From NCBI RefSeq assembly GCF_026341125.1, contig NZ_JAPEOR010000001.1, positions 682,001-746,000 on the forward strand: DNA of 64,000 bases, written 5' to 3'. This document shows, piece after piece, positions 1-7,451 of the stretch. Source of the stretch: Streptomyces sp. NBC_01142 (lineage in GTDB: Bacteria; Actinomycetota; Actinomycetes; Streptomycetales; Streptomycetaceae). The notes below the pieces were generated by a model. The model ran no database searches, was not told the origin of the DNA, and was given only the letters and a program-made list of their open reading frames with translations. A program made the translations under genes and the position numbers. The number at the start of each line of letters is the position of its first letter. The stretch's first letter is position 1.

Positions 1-1038
1 CAGGTGCGGCCCGCCGGGGAGCTGCTCGCCGAGCACGGCATCGCGCCCGTCGAACTCCGTGAGAAGGAGGGTCTCGCCCTCCTGAACGGCACCGACGGCA
101 TGCTCGGCATGCTGGTCATGGCCCTCGCCGACCTCCAGCGCCTGTACATCTCCGCCGACATCACGGCCGCCCTCAGCCTCGAGGCGCTGCTCGGCACGGA
201 CAAGGTCCTCGCCCCCGAGCTGCACGCCATCCGCCCGCACCCCGGCCAGGGCGTCTCCGCCGCCAATATGAGCGCCGTACTCAAGGGCTCCGGGCTCACC
301 GGTCACTTCCAGGAGGAGGAGGCCCCCCGCGTCCAGGACGCGTACTCCGTGCGCTGCGCCCCCCAGGTCGCCGGCGCCGGGCGGGACACCCTCGCCCATG
401 CCCGCCTCGTGGCCGACCGCGAGCTCGCCTCGGCCGTCGACAACCCGGTCGTACTGCCCGACGGCCGCGTGGAGTCCAACGGCAACTTCCACGGCGCCCC
501 CGTCGCGTACGTGCTCGACTTCCTCGCCATCGTCGCCGCCGACCTAGGCTCCATCGCCGAGCGCCGCACCGACCGGCTGCTCGACAAGAACCGCTCGCAC
601 GGTCTGCCGCCCTTCCTCGCCGACGACGCCGGTGTGGACTCGGGCCTGATGATCGCCCAGTACACGCAGGCCGCGCTGGTCAGCGAGATGAAGCGGCTGG
701 CCGTCCCGGCTTCCGCCGACTCGATTCCGTCCTCCGCGATGCAGGAGGACCATGTCTCCATGGGCTGGTCGGCCGCGCGGAAGCTGCGTACCGCCGTCGC
801 CAACCTGGGCCGGATCATCGCCGTCGAGCTCTACGCCTCGACCCGCGCCATAGAGCTCCGGCGCGGTCTGACCCCCGCGCCCGCCTCGCAGGCAGCCATC
901 GCTGCGCTGCGCGCGGCGGGCGTCGAGGGCCCGGGTCCGGACCGCTTCCTCGCGCCCGACCTGGAGGCCGCCGACACGTTCGTACGGGACGGAAAGCTCA
1001 TCGAGGCCGTGGAGCCGGTGACCGGCCCGCTGGCCTAG
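1..1038 (+). CDS. hutH: Histidine ammonia-lyase, C-terminal two thirds (5' end outside window)
   Basis: Histidine ammonia-lyase (histidase) deaminates L-histidine to urocanate, the first step of histidine utilisation in the cytoplasm. The frame is open from base 1, so the start lies upstream; 345 codons are present of a family length of about 510. The missing part includes the Ala-Ser-Gly triad that forms the MIO cofactor. Visible family features are KEGLALLNGTDGMLGML near the beginning, QDAYSVRCAPQVAGAG around residue 115, the VDNPVV and GNFHG segments, and IPSSAMQEDHVSMG near residue 245. It ends at TAG, followed by a tandem repeat and a convergent gene. Identification is secure; only the N-terminus is unseen. 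Confidence 0.95.
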   Translation, partial: QVRPAGELLAEHGIAPVELREKEGLALLNGTDGMLGMLVMALADLQRLYISADITAALSLEALLGTDKVLAPELHAIRPHPGQGVSAANMSAVLKGSGLTGHFQEEEAPRVQDAYSVRCAPQVAGAGRDTLAHARLVADRELASAVDNPVVLPDGRVESNGNFHGAPVAYVLDFLAIVAADLGSIAERRTDRLLDKNRSHGLPPFLADDAGVDSGLMIAQYTQAALVSEMKRLAVPASADSIPSSAMQEDHVSMGWSAARKLRTAVANLGRIIAVELYASTRAIELRRGLTPAPASQAAIAALRAAGVEGPGPDRFLAPDLEAADTFVRDGKLIEAVEPVTGPLA

Positions 1039-1092
1039 GGGACAGCTGCCCCGAGGGTCGCTCCGCACAGCGCGGGGCGGCCCTTTCCCCTG

Positions 1093-1196
1093 TGCGCGGG
1101 TGGCCCCTGCGTACGTGCCCCGTGCACGGGTGGCCCATGCGCGGGTGGCTCATGCGCGGGTACCCCTTGCGCCGGTGCCCTTGCGCGAGTGTCACA
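1093..1196. repeat. 15-nt tandem minisatellite, seven degenerate copies
   Basis: Seven head-to-tail copies of a unit close to TGCGCGGGTGGCCCA start at 1093, 1108, 1123, 1138, 1153, 1168 (14 nt) and 1182. The array fills the gap between hutH and the convergent wall-protein gene and its last copy runs over that gene's stop codon. No ORF explains it. The preceding bases contain a weak GCCCCG/CGGGGC stem (1048-1078) that could help terminate hutH. Confidence 0.8.
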
Positions 1197-1464
1197 TCTG
1201 CAGAGCGTCGCGTCGGCGCACCGAGTACGCCACGAAGCCCGCACCGATCCCCAGGAACGCCGTCCCGCCGACCAGATACGGCGTGGTGTCCACGCTGCCC
1301 GTCCGGGCGAGGGTCAGCTCCTGGGACGACGCTTCGGCGCCGGTCTGCCGGCTCTGCGTGGCCTCTCTCTCGGCGGTGGCATTCGCCGAAGGAACGAACC
1401 ACAGCGCACAGAGCAGACTCCCTGCGGCAGTGGCGGTCAGCAGCGGTCGACGTGCGACGGACAC
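1192..1464 (-). CDS. Small secreted protein with LAXTG sortase signal
   Basis: A 90-residue protein built as a minimal surface protein. It has a signal peptide (positively charged start, hydrophobic residues about 8-28, then SANA), a short polar segment, then LARTG at about residues 52-56, a hydrophobic helix (PYLVGGTAFLGIGAGFVAYS) and a basic tail (RRRD). LAXTG followed by a membrane span and arginines is the signal cut by actinobacterial class E sortases, so covalent anchoring to peptidoglycan is inferred. The mature exposed part would be only about 20-25 residues. The GTG start at 1464 has an AAGGGGG ribosome site upstream. No other domain is recognised. Confidence 0.8.
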   Translation of the reverse strand: MSVARRPLLTATAAGSLLCALWFVPSANATAEREATQSRQTGAEASSQELTLARTGSVDTTPYLVGGTAFLGIGAGFVAYSVRRRDALQM

Positions 1465-1572
1465 GGACTCGATCCCCCTTGAGGCATCATCGAATTGGCC
1501 GGGTGCGCTGATGCTAGTGAAAGTAGCGGGTCGTGGGAAAGCCGCGGGGTCCCGAGGCCTACGCTCCGTCGT

Positions 1573-1950
1573 ATGACCACTTCTGAGACATCACGGTTTG
1601 TGCGGCTACGGGTGGAATTGGTACTGGAGATCGAGGACACTGGCGAACTGACCGGCGCCGCCCTCGACCGCATCGCGGCGGACGAGTCCATGCCGGACGA
1701 GGAGCGGACGCACGCACAGTCCGCGGTCCGCGAGGACGAGGCGGAGGCCATCGCCTACCTCGTGGACCCCTTCGACCTGGTCAGCGAGATGCCGGGGGTC
1801 GAGCTGACCCAGGCTTCCTGGAGCAGTGAGCAGATCGAGTACGACCCCGATGCGGAGGAGTGGGACCTGGACGAGGAAGATGGAGATGAGGACGCAGACG
1901 AGGACGAGGACGACGGCAACGTCGGCGTCGGCGGCGTCGGGCGGCCGTAG
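1573..1950 (+). CDS. Conserved acidic hypothetical protein
   Basis: A 125-aa cytoplasmic protein of unknown function. The N-terminal 75 residues look folded (RFVRLRVELVLEIED, then LTGAALDRIAAD). The C-terminal third is extremely acidic, with a run of Asp/Glu from about residue 93 to 115, then a Gly/Val tail. An in-frame opening extends upstream to 1495, but the ATG at 1573 gives a sensible N-terminus. I recognise the general type from Streptomyces genomes but no characterised homologue. The acidic tail could mimic nucleic acid or bind basic partners; that is speculation. Confidence 0.7.
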   Translation: MTTSETSRFVRLRVELVLEIEDTGELTGAALDRIAADESMPDEERTHAQSAVREDEAEAIAYLVDPFDLVSEMPGVELTQASWSSEQIEYDPDAEEWDLDEEDGDEDADEDEDDGNVGVGGVGRP

Positions 1951-2198
1951 CTCGGGAATGTGACGGGCTTCGGGCCCCGGGTTGCCGGGTAGGCGGACCG
2001 GGGCCCGGCCGCACACGTGCTGCTTTCTGCGGCGTTCTGTGCAACCGGCGGAGCCGTTGGCTGCGTCGAACGTGTCGGTGGGCGGTGTGCCATGAGTGGC
2101 GTGCCCCACATCCTTTGCGGATATGGAACCGGATGACCCGTTATGGGCGTTGTCCAAGCAGTTGGTCAGGGGAATCGGCGACGATGGAGAAGCGTGTG

Positions 2199-3452
2199 AT
2201 GACGGACAGCAAGCGGCGCCGAGGTCTGATGGTCGCGTCCGCGGTGCTCGGCGGAGTCCTGGTGATGTCGGCCTGCAGCGGCGACGGGGACGAGGGCGGC
2301 AACGGCGCCGACAGCTCGAAGAAGTCGCAGGCCCAGGTCGACGAGGCGGCAGCGAAGGCCGAGTCGAAGGCCCGAATAGCGATCTCGCCGAAGAACGGCT
2401 CGACCAACGCCAGCATCAACAACGACGCCAAGGTTACCGTCAGTGACGGCACGCTGACCGAGGTCGTCATGACCACGGCCGACGGCGCGAGCGTCAAGGG
2501 CACCCTGGCCGCCGACGGCAAGAGCTGGAAGCCGGACGCACAGCTCGAGCGCTCCACCACGTACAAGATCGCCGCCACGGCCAAGGATTCCGCGGGCATG
2601 GAGGCCCACGAGAACTCCTCCTTCACCACCGTCTCGCCCGACAACAGTTTCATCGGCAACTTCACGCCGGAGGACGGCTCCACCGTCGGCGTCGGCATGC
2701 CGGTATCGATCAACTTCAACAAGGCGATCACCGACAAGAAGGCCGTCCAGTCCAAGATCTCTGTGACGTCGAGCAGCGGCCAGGAGGTCGTCGGCCACTG
2801 GTTCAACGGGCAGCGACTGGACTTCCGCCCCGACCAGTACTGGCAGGAGGGCTCGACCGTCACGCTGAAGCTGGATCTGGACGGCGTCGAGGGTGCCGAG
2901 GGCGTCTTCGGAGTCCAGCAGAAGACGGTCACCTTCAAGATCGGCCGCAACCAGGTGTCCACCGTCGACGCCGCCGCCAAGACCATGACGGTCACCCAGG
3001 ACGGCAAGACGGTCAAGACCATCCCGATCTCCGCAGGCGCCCCGGACACCCCGACCTACAACGGTCAGATGGTGATCTCCGAGAAGTTCAAGGAGACCCG
3101 GATGAACGGTGCGACGGTCGGCTTCACGGACGACGACGGCAAGGGCGAGTACGACATCAAGGACGTCCCGCACGCCATGCGGCTGTCCACGTCGGGCACG
3201 TTCATCCACGGCAACTACTGGGGCGCCGACTCGATCTTCGGCAGCGCCAACACCAGCCACGGCTGTGTGGGTCTCAACGACGCCAAGGGCGCGAACGACC
3301 CGAACCAGCCCGGCGCCTGGTTCTTCAACAGCTCGATCGTCGGTGACGTGGTCGTCGTGAAGAACTCCAAGGACACCACCGTCAAGCCGGACAACGGCCT
3401 GAACGGCTGGAACCTGAGCTGGGCGGAGTGGAAGGCCGGTTCCGCGGCCTGA
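2199..3452 (+). CDS. L,D-transpeptidase lipoprotein (Ig-like plus YkuD domains)
   Basis: Cell-wall enzyme that makes 3-3 cross-links between peptidoglycan stems outside the membrane. The start at 2199 (MTDSKRRRG) is chosen because GGAGAAG at 2186-2192 sits 6 nt upstream; an in-frame ATG at 2184 is the alternative. The 417-aa product has a basic n-region, a hydrophobic stretch and a lipobox ending VMSAC, so it should be lipid-anchored. Two Ig-like domains (about residues 55-145 and 150-255) precede the YkuD catalytic domain, which shows HGNYWG and the active-site SHGCVGLN. The arrangement matches mycobacterial LdtMt2-type enzymes. A 25-bp perfect hairpin follows the stop, suggesting monocistronic transcription. 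Confidence 0.93.
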   Translation: MTDSKRRRGLMVASAVLGGVLVMSACSGDGDEGGNGADSSKKSQAQVDEAAAKAESKARIAISPKNGSTNASINNDAKVTVSDGTLTEVVMTTADGASVKGTLAADGKSWKPDAQLERSTTYKIAATAKDSAGMEAHENSSFTTVSPDNSFIGNFTPEDGSTVGVGMPVSINFNKAITDKKAVQSKISVTSSSGQEVVGHWFNGQRLDFRPDQYWQEGSTVTLKLDLDGVEGAEGVFGVQQKTVTFKIGRNQVSTVDAAAKTMTVTQDGKTVKTIPISAGAPDTPTYNGQMVISEKFKETRMNGATVGFTDDDGKGEYDIKDVPHAMRLSTSGTFIHGNYWGADSIFGSANTSHGCVGLNDAKGANDPNQPGAWFFNSSIVGDVVVVKNSKDTTVKPDNGLNGWNLSWAEWKAGSAA

Positions 3453-3457
3453 TTTCC

Positions 3458-3511
3458 CTGTACGGCAGAAGGCGGCGGCACCCAGGGGTGCCGCCGCCTT
3501 CTGCCGTACAG
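3458..3511 (+). terminator. Very strong hairpin terminator after the L,D-transpeptidase gene
   Basis: A 25-bp perfect inverted repeat (arms 3458-3482 and 3487-3511) with a four-base CAGG loop begins five bases after the stop codon. There is no U-run, which is normal for Streptomyces terminators. Confidence 0.92.
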
Positions 3512-3903
3512 GCCGACCCGTTACCCCAGGTGCAGTTGGCGGGACGTACCGTCCCCGACGTGACGATCACTCAGCTCATCTCGCCGCGCACCGTGGGCAA
3601 CGACGCGGGCGACGATGTGGTGGGCGAGGGTGACTCCGTCGCCGCGTACACCGAACTCGTGCTGCGCGACCCGTCGGACGTGCGCGCCATCCAGTACGAC
3701 ACGGCCTCGCCCCGGCCCACCGGGGCCACGGTCTCGGCAGTGCCGTGAAGCGGCACATGCTGGGGACGGTGAGCGCCCTGCACCCCGGCGTACGTGAGAC
3801 CGCCACCACGGTCGCCGACGACAACGGCCCCGATGCCGACCGTCAACGAGCGCCTCGGCCACCGGCGCGAGCGCCCCACCGCGTGTTCCAGGCCAGGCTC
3901 TAA
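3512..3903 (+). pseudogene. Possible decayed or truncated reading frames
   Basis: Downstream of the hairpin, one frame reads as plausible protein (VTITQLISPRTVG, then GDSVAAYTELVLRDPSD) to TGA at 3746-3748. A second frame starts at a GTG (3745) overlapping that stop and runs 52 codons (LGTVSALHPGVRETATTVAD) to TAA at 3903. The first frame has no convincing start of its own, since the frame continues upstream through the terminator. This may be the scar of one frameshifted gene or two small coupled ORFs. No family is recognised. Confidence 0.3.
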
Positions 3904-4630
3904 GCGTTCCGGAGGTCCTTGCGGCGTGCACAGCGCAGGCCGGCGAGATCGGCGTCGTAGAGCTCGCCGTCGTCGTTGTCCCGGACGGTGCCGCGCGCCT
4001 GGCCGCGGCCGAATATCTCCCGGTAGAGCGAGCGCAGCCAGTACCAGGGCTGCAACGGCACCCAGCACAGCCCGGAGAGCCAGCGCCACACCGTCCGCCA
4101 GAACCGCGGGCGCCCGCCGTCCACCGCACGGATCACACGGATGCCCGTGATCAGCTTGCCCACGCTCGCCCGGAACAGCAGGGTCAGCACGACCTGGTTG
4201 AAGAACGAGGCCGCCAGGACGGTACCGAAAGCCACGAGGGTGCGGTCAGCGCCTTCGGTCTTCTCGGCGACCTTGTCCAGCAACAGCCACAGGACGGACC
4301 AGGCGAGGCAGCAGTCGATGGCCACGGCGGCATAGCGCCTCAGGTCCCCGGCCCGGCCCGGCCCGGCACCCGGCGCTGTGTGTACGGGGGTGGGGCGTAC
4401 TGCTGTTGCCCGTACGGATGCTGTCCGTACTGCTGCTGTCCGTACGGATGTAGCCCGTACTGCTGCTGTCCGTACGGATGTTGCCCGTACTGCTGCTGTC
4501 CGTACGGATGTTGCCCGTACTGCTGCTGTCCGTACTGTGGCGGCGGGTCCGCCTGTCCTGCCGCCACCGGTGGCTGTGGCCGGTAAGTCTGGTTCCCCGG
4601 TGGCGTATTCATGTTCGTATCATTCACCAT
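3900..4630 (-). pseudogene. RDD-family membrane protein split by a frameshift
   Basis: The 5' part (4630 back to about 4345) encodes a Gln/Tyr/Gly/Pro-rich N-terminus with four YGQHPYGQQQ-type repeats. It stops at TGA in 4340-4342. A different frame then encodes a typical RDD domain: RRYAAVAIDCCLAW, a second hydrophobic helix near AASFFNQVVLTLLF, and the family core SVGKLITGIRVIRA, ending at 3900. Streptomyces RDD proteins normally carry exactly this kind of disordered N-terminus on the same chain. The two frames therefore belong together, and the break is in the GGCC-rich tract at about 4338-4362. One extra G there would join them as ...GRAGPGDLRRYAAVAID. Either a real frameshift or an assembly error. 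Function of RDD proteins is mostly unknown (some are ion or solute transporters). Confidence 0.75.
4411..4530 (-). repeat. Four 30-nt repeats encoding a Y/G/Q/H/P decapeptide
   Basis: Near-identical 30-nt units at 4411, 4441, 4471 and 4501 encode YGQHPYGQQQ-like decapeptides in the N-terminus of the RDD protein. One copy has Leu for Gln. Partial units flank both ends. It is a coding low-complexity repeat, not a CRISPR array. Confidence 0.9.
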
Positions 4631-4645
4631 GCCCCTGACAGCCGG

Positions 4646-5506
4646 TCACTCAGCGTCGGCGTCCGCCATCTCGCTCACACCCCAGTCGGCCAGCAGCCGC
4701 AGTGACTCGGCCGACCGCGTACCCGGTTCCGCGTGATAGGCCACCAGCGACAGATCGTGGTCGTCAGGAAGCCTCAGCGTCTCGTACGACAGTGTCATCT
4801 CGCCCACCAGCGGATGGCGCAGCCGCTTGGCTCCGTGGCCCTTCTCCGAGACCGTGTGCGCCGCCCAGAGCGTACGGAACTCCTCGCTCCTGACCGACAG
4901 TTCGCCGACGAGGCCCGGCAGCTGCGGATCGTCGGCGGAGCAGCCCGCGTACATCCGCAGCAGGCTCACCACCTCCGTCGCCTTGCACTGCCAGTCGACG
5001 TACAGATCGGGGGCGTTGGGGTCGAGGAAGACCAGCCTGGCCATGTTCCGCTCCTGCGGCGGCAGCGCGGCGAAGTCGCCGAGCAGCGCGCGGGCCATGC
5101 GGTTCCAGCCGAGGATGTCCAGCCGCCGTCCGATGACGTACGCGGGCACCCCGTCCATCGCGTCGATCAGCTGCTGCAGCGCGGGCCGCAACTGCTGCGG
5201 ACGTCCCATGCGCCGGTGCTTCTTCTGCGTCGGCTTGGCGAGATGGGTGAGGTGGTCACGCTCCGCGTCGGACAGCCGCAGCGCCCGCGCGATCGCGTCG
5301 AGCACCGCAGTGGACACATTGCGGCTGTTGCCCTGCTCGAGACGCGTGTAGTACGCGACCGAGACCCCGGCGAGCTGCGCCAGCTCCTCGCGGCGCAGCC
5401 CGGGGACGCGGCGGTGGCGGCCGAAATGGGGCAGACCGACGTCCTCCGGCTGCAGCCTGCCGCGGCGGGAACGGAGGAATTCGCTGAGTTCGGCGCGCTG
5501 GTCCAT
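4646..5506 (-). CDS. XRE-family regulator with MmyB-like C-terminal domain
   Basis: A 286-aa DNA-binding regulator. The N-terminus holds a helix-turn-helix ([20 protein letters not shown], then [12 protein letters not shown]) at about residues 30-75. The C-terminal MmyB-like ligand-binding domain shows [19 protein letters not shown], an [15 protein letters not shown] segment and [20 protein letters not shown] near the end. These proteins usually control an adjacent, divergent oxidoreductase gene and may bind a fatty-acid-like ligand. Here the divergent neighbour is an alcohol dehydrogenase, 151 bp away. The ATG at 5506 starts [15 protein letters not shown], the standard family N-terminus. Confidence 0.92.
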   Translation of the reverse strand: MDQRAELSEFLRSRRGRLQPEDVGLPHFGRHRRVPGLRREELAQLAGVSVAYYTRLEQGNSRNVSTAVLDAIARALRLSDAERDHLTHLAKPTQKKHRRMGRPQQLRPALQQLIDAMDGVPAYVIGRRLDILGWNRMARALLGDFAALPPQERNMARLVFLDPNAPDLYVDWQCKATEVVSLLRMYAGCSADDPQLPGLVGELSVRSEEFRTLWAAHTVSEKGHGAKRLRHPLVGEMTLSYETLRLPDDHDLSLVAYHAEPGTRSAESLRLLADWGVSEMADADAE

Positions 5507-5510
5507 GACA

Positions 5511-5592
5511 GCCAGTATTACCGGCCGGCACGTGTCCCCGGCGGGTCCGGGAGGCGGTCGTATGCCCGCCAGCCTGTCCCTGCCAGTAGTAC
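5511..5592. promoter_or_regulatory. Direct repeats in the regulator/dehydrogenase divergent promoter
   Basis: GCCAGTATTAC (5511-5521) and GCCAGTAGTAC (5582-5592) are an 11-nt direct repeat with one mismatch. They lie in the 151-bp space between the MmyB-type regulator and the divergent dehydrogenase. The first is five bases from the regulator's start. They are candidate binding sites for that regulator, giving autoregulation plus control of the dehydrogenase. Inferred from position only. Confidence 0.45.
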
Positions 5593-5657
5593 GCATGCTG
5601 GGCGTAGGTACAACAGAGGCCTGGGTGACCTGCGGAAACAGCCGCAGGCTCGGTGTC

Positions 5658-6722
5658 ATGACGACCACCGTTTCCGCATACGCCGCCTACGCTGCATACG
5701 CCGCTCCCGCCGCCAAGGCTCCGCTGGAGCGGACCACCGTCCCGCGCCGCCCGGTCGGCGAGCACGACGTCCTCATCGAGATCAAGTACGCCGGTATCTG
5801 CCACTCCGACATCCACCAGGCCCGCGACGGCTGGGGCGAGGGCATCTTCCCGATGGTGCCGGGCCACGAGATCGCGGGGATCGTCGCCGAGGTCGGCCCC
5901 GGTGTGACCACGTTCGCCGTCGGTGACCGGGTGGGCGTCGGCTGCATGGTCGACTCCTGCCGCGAGTGCGACAACTGCAAGGCCGGCCTGGAGCAGTACT
6001 GCCTGGGCGCCGGCATGGTCGGGACGTACAACGCGCTCGACAAGAACGGCGAGCCGACGTACGGCGGCTACTCCACCCATATCGTCGTCGACGAGGCGTT
6101 CACGCTCCGCATCCCCGACGGTCTGTCGCTGGATGTCGCCGCCCCGCTGCTGTGCGCCGGCATCACCCTCTACTCGCCGCTCGCCCACTGGCAGGCGGGC
6201 CCCGGCAAGCGCGTGGCGATCGTCGGCCTGGGCGGCCTCGGCCACATGGGCGTCAAGATCGCTCACGCGCTGGGGGCCGAGGTGACCGTGCTCAGCCAGT
6301 CGCTGCGCAAGAAGGACGACGGGCTGAAGCTGGGCGCCGACCACTACTACGCCACCAGCGACGAGGCGACCTTCGAGGAGCTGGCCGGCACCTTCGATCT
6401 GATCGTCTCCACCGTGTCCGCGCCGCTCCCGCTGGACGCCTATCTGCGCCTGCTGAAGACCGACGGTGCCTTCGTGAACGTGGGCGCGCCCGAGGAGCCC
6501 GTCTCGCTGAACCTGTTCTCCGTCATCGGCGGCCGCAAGACCCTCGCGGGCTCGGGGATCGGCGGCATCCGGGAGACCCAGGAGATGCTCGACTTCTGCG
6601 CGGAGCACGGTCTGGGCGCGGAGATCGAACTGATCAGCGCGGACCGGATCAACGAGGCGTACGAGCGGGTGCTCGCGAGCGACGTCCGCTACCGCTTCGT
6701 CATCGACGCCGCCACGATCTGA
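5658..6722 (+). CDS. Zinc-dependent NAD(P) alcohol dehydrogenase (YahK/cinnamyl-alcohol type)
   Basis: Cytoplasmic medium-chain dehydrogenase of 354 aa that interconverts alcohols and aldehydes. The catalytic zinc site is visible as Cys48 (GICHSD), His70-Glu71 (GHE) and Cys166. The structural zinc site is C101-C104-C107-C115. The Rossmann loop is GLGGLGHMG at about 190-198. Sequence style is that of E. coli YahK and plant cinnamyl alcohol dehydrogenases, suggesting broad aldehyde reductase activity with NADPH; the true substrate cannot be read. The ATG at 5658 is followed by an Ala/Tyr-rich leader of about 15 residues, so a slightly later start is possible. Confidence 0.92.
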   Translation: MTTTVSAYAAYAAYAAPAAKAPLERTTVPRRPVGEHDVLIEIKYAGICHSDIHQARDGWGEGIFPMVPGHEIAGIVAEVGPGVTTFAVGDRVGVGCMVDSCRECDNCKAGLEQYCLGAGMVGTYNALDKNGEPTYGGYSTHIVVDEAFTLRIPDGLSLDVAAPLLCAGITLYSPLAHWQAGPGKRVAIVGLGGLGHMGVKIAHALGAEVTVLSQSLRKKDDGLKLGADHYYATSDEATFEELAGTFDLIVSTVSAPLPLDAYLRLLKTDGAFVNVGAPEEPVSLNLFSVIGGRKTLAGSGIGGIRETQEMLDFCAEHGLGAEIELISADRINEAYERVLASDVRYRFVIDAATI

Positions 6723-7045
6723 CGCGGGACGGCGGCACCCCGGGCGCCGCTGTTGCCCGGGTTGCCCAGGTGGCCTCCGTCGCCCCGCCCCGGAGCCCCG
6801 GAGTCCGGGTGCCCCGCCCGCCCCGGTGCCGCCTCGCCCCGGTTTGCGGCGGGTCTGCTTCGCGCGGATCCGCCGCAGCCGGGGCATCAGTACGTACACC
6901 ACCGTCAGCCATGGGGGACCGCTACCGCGCCGAGGGCTGCCGAATCCGGATCCTGCCCGGTGGTACGACTGGCGCGGAAGACTTGCCCGGCCCGTGTGAG
7001 CACCGCCGTATGTACGGGGACGACCGGCTACGGCCGGCCGCGCGC
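6723..7045. other. Intergenic region between convergent genes, no gene seen
   Basis: A very GC-rich 323-bp spacer between convergent dehydrogenase and VOC genes. It holds an imperfect GCGGC/GCCGC stem just after the dehydrogenase stop and a TGCGGCGG/CCGCCGCA pair at 6845-6877. Either could terminate transcription. No reading frame looks coding. Confidence 0.5.
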
Positions 7046-7414
7046 TCACTCCGCCACGTGGCAGACCGCCTCCACGTTGTTCCCGTCCAGGTCCCTGACG
7101 AACGCGCCGTAGTAGGACGGGTGGTACTCCGGCCATACGCGCGGCTCGTGCAGCACCTCCGCCCCTGCCGCGACGGCCGCCGCGTGGAACGCTCTCACCC
7201 CCTCGCGGTCGGCCGCCGTGAAGGCGATGTGCACCTCACGCGCCCGCCCTTCCGTTGTCACCGGGCCGATCCAGAAGGTCGGCTGCGTCGTGCCGTAACC
7301 GATCACGTCCCCGAAGTCGAGCAGCCGTTTGCCGCCGAGCGGGGTCAGCACACGGTCGTAGAAGGCGGCACTGGCCGCCGGGTCGTCCACCTGTACCGAG
7401 ATGTGGTCAATCAT
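7046..7414 (-). CDS. VOC-family (glyoxalase/bleomycin-resistance fold) protein
   Basis: A 122-aa single-domain vicinal-oxygen-chelate protein. It shows the typical start MIDHISVQVDDPAASAAFYD, a middle REVHIAFTAADREGVRAFH segment and a C-terminal YYGAFVRDLDGNNVEAVCH strand. These supply the likely metal-binding His and Glu positions. Proteins of this size act as dimers; substrates range from methylglyoxal adducts to antibiotics, and none can be assigned here. The ATG at 7414 matches the family start better than an upstream in-frame option at 7468. Confidence 0.88.
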   Translation of the reverse strand: MIDHISVQVDDPAASAAFYDRVLTPLGGKRLLDFGDVIGYGTTQPTFWIGPVTTEGRAREVHIAFTAADREGVRAFHAAAVAAGAEVLHEPRVWPEYHPSYYGAFVRDLDGNNVEAVCHVAE

Positions 7415-7451
7415 GTGCCCGAGCGTGACACACGCCACTGACAACGGCCCT

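Noticed and set aside
4411..4530. Regular 30-nt repeats suggestive of a CRISPR array
   Set aside because: There are no spacers; the units are contiguous and encode a decapeptide repeat in the RDD protein's N-terminus.
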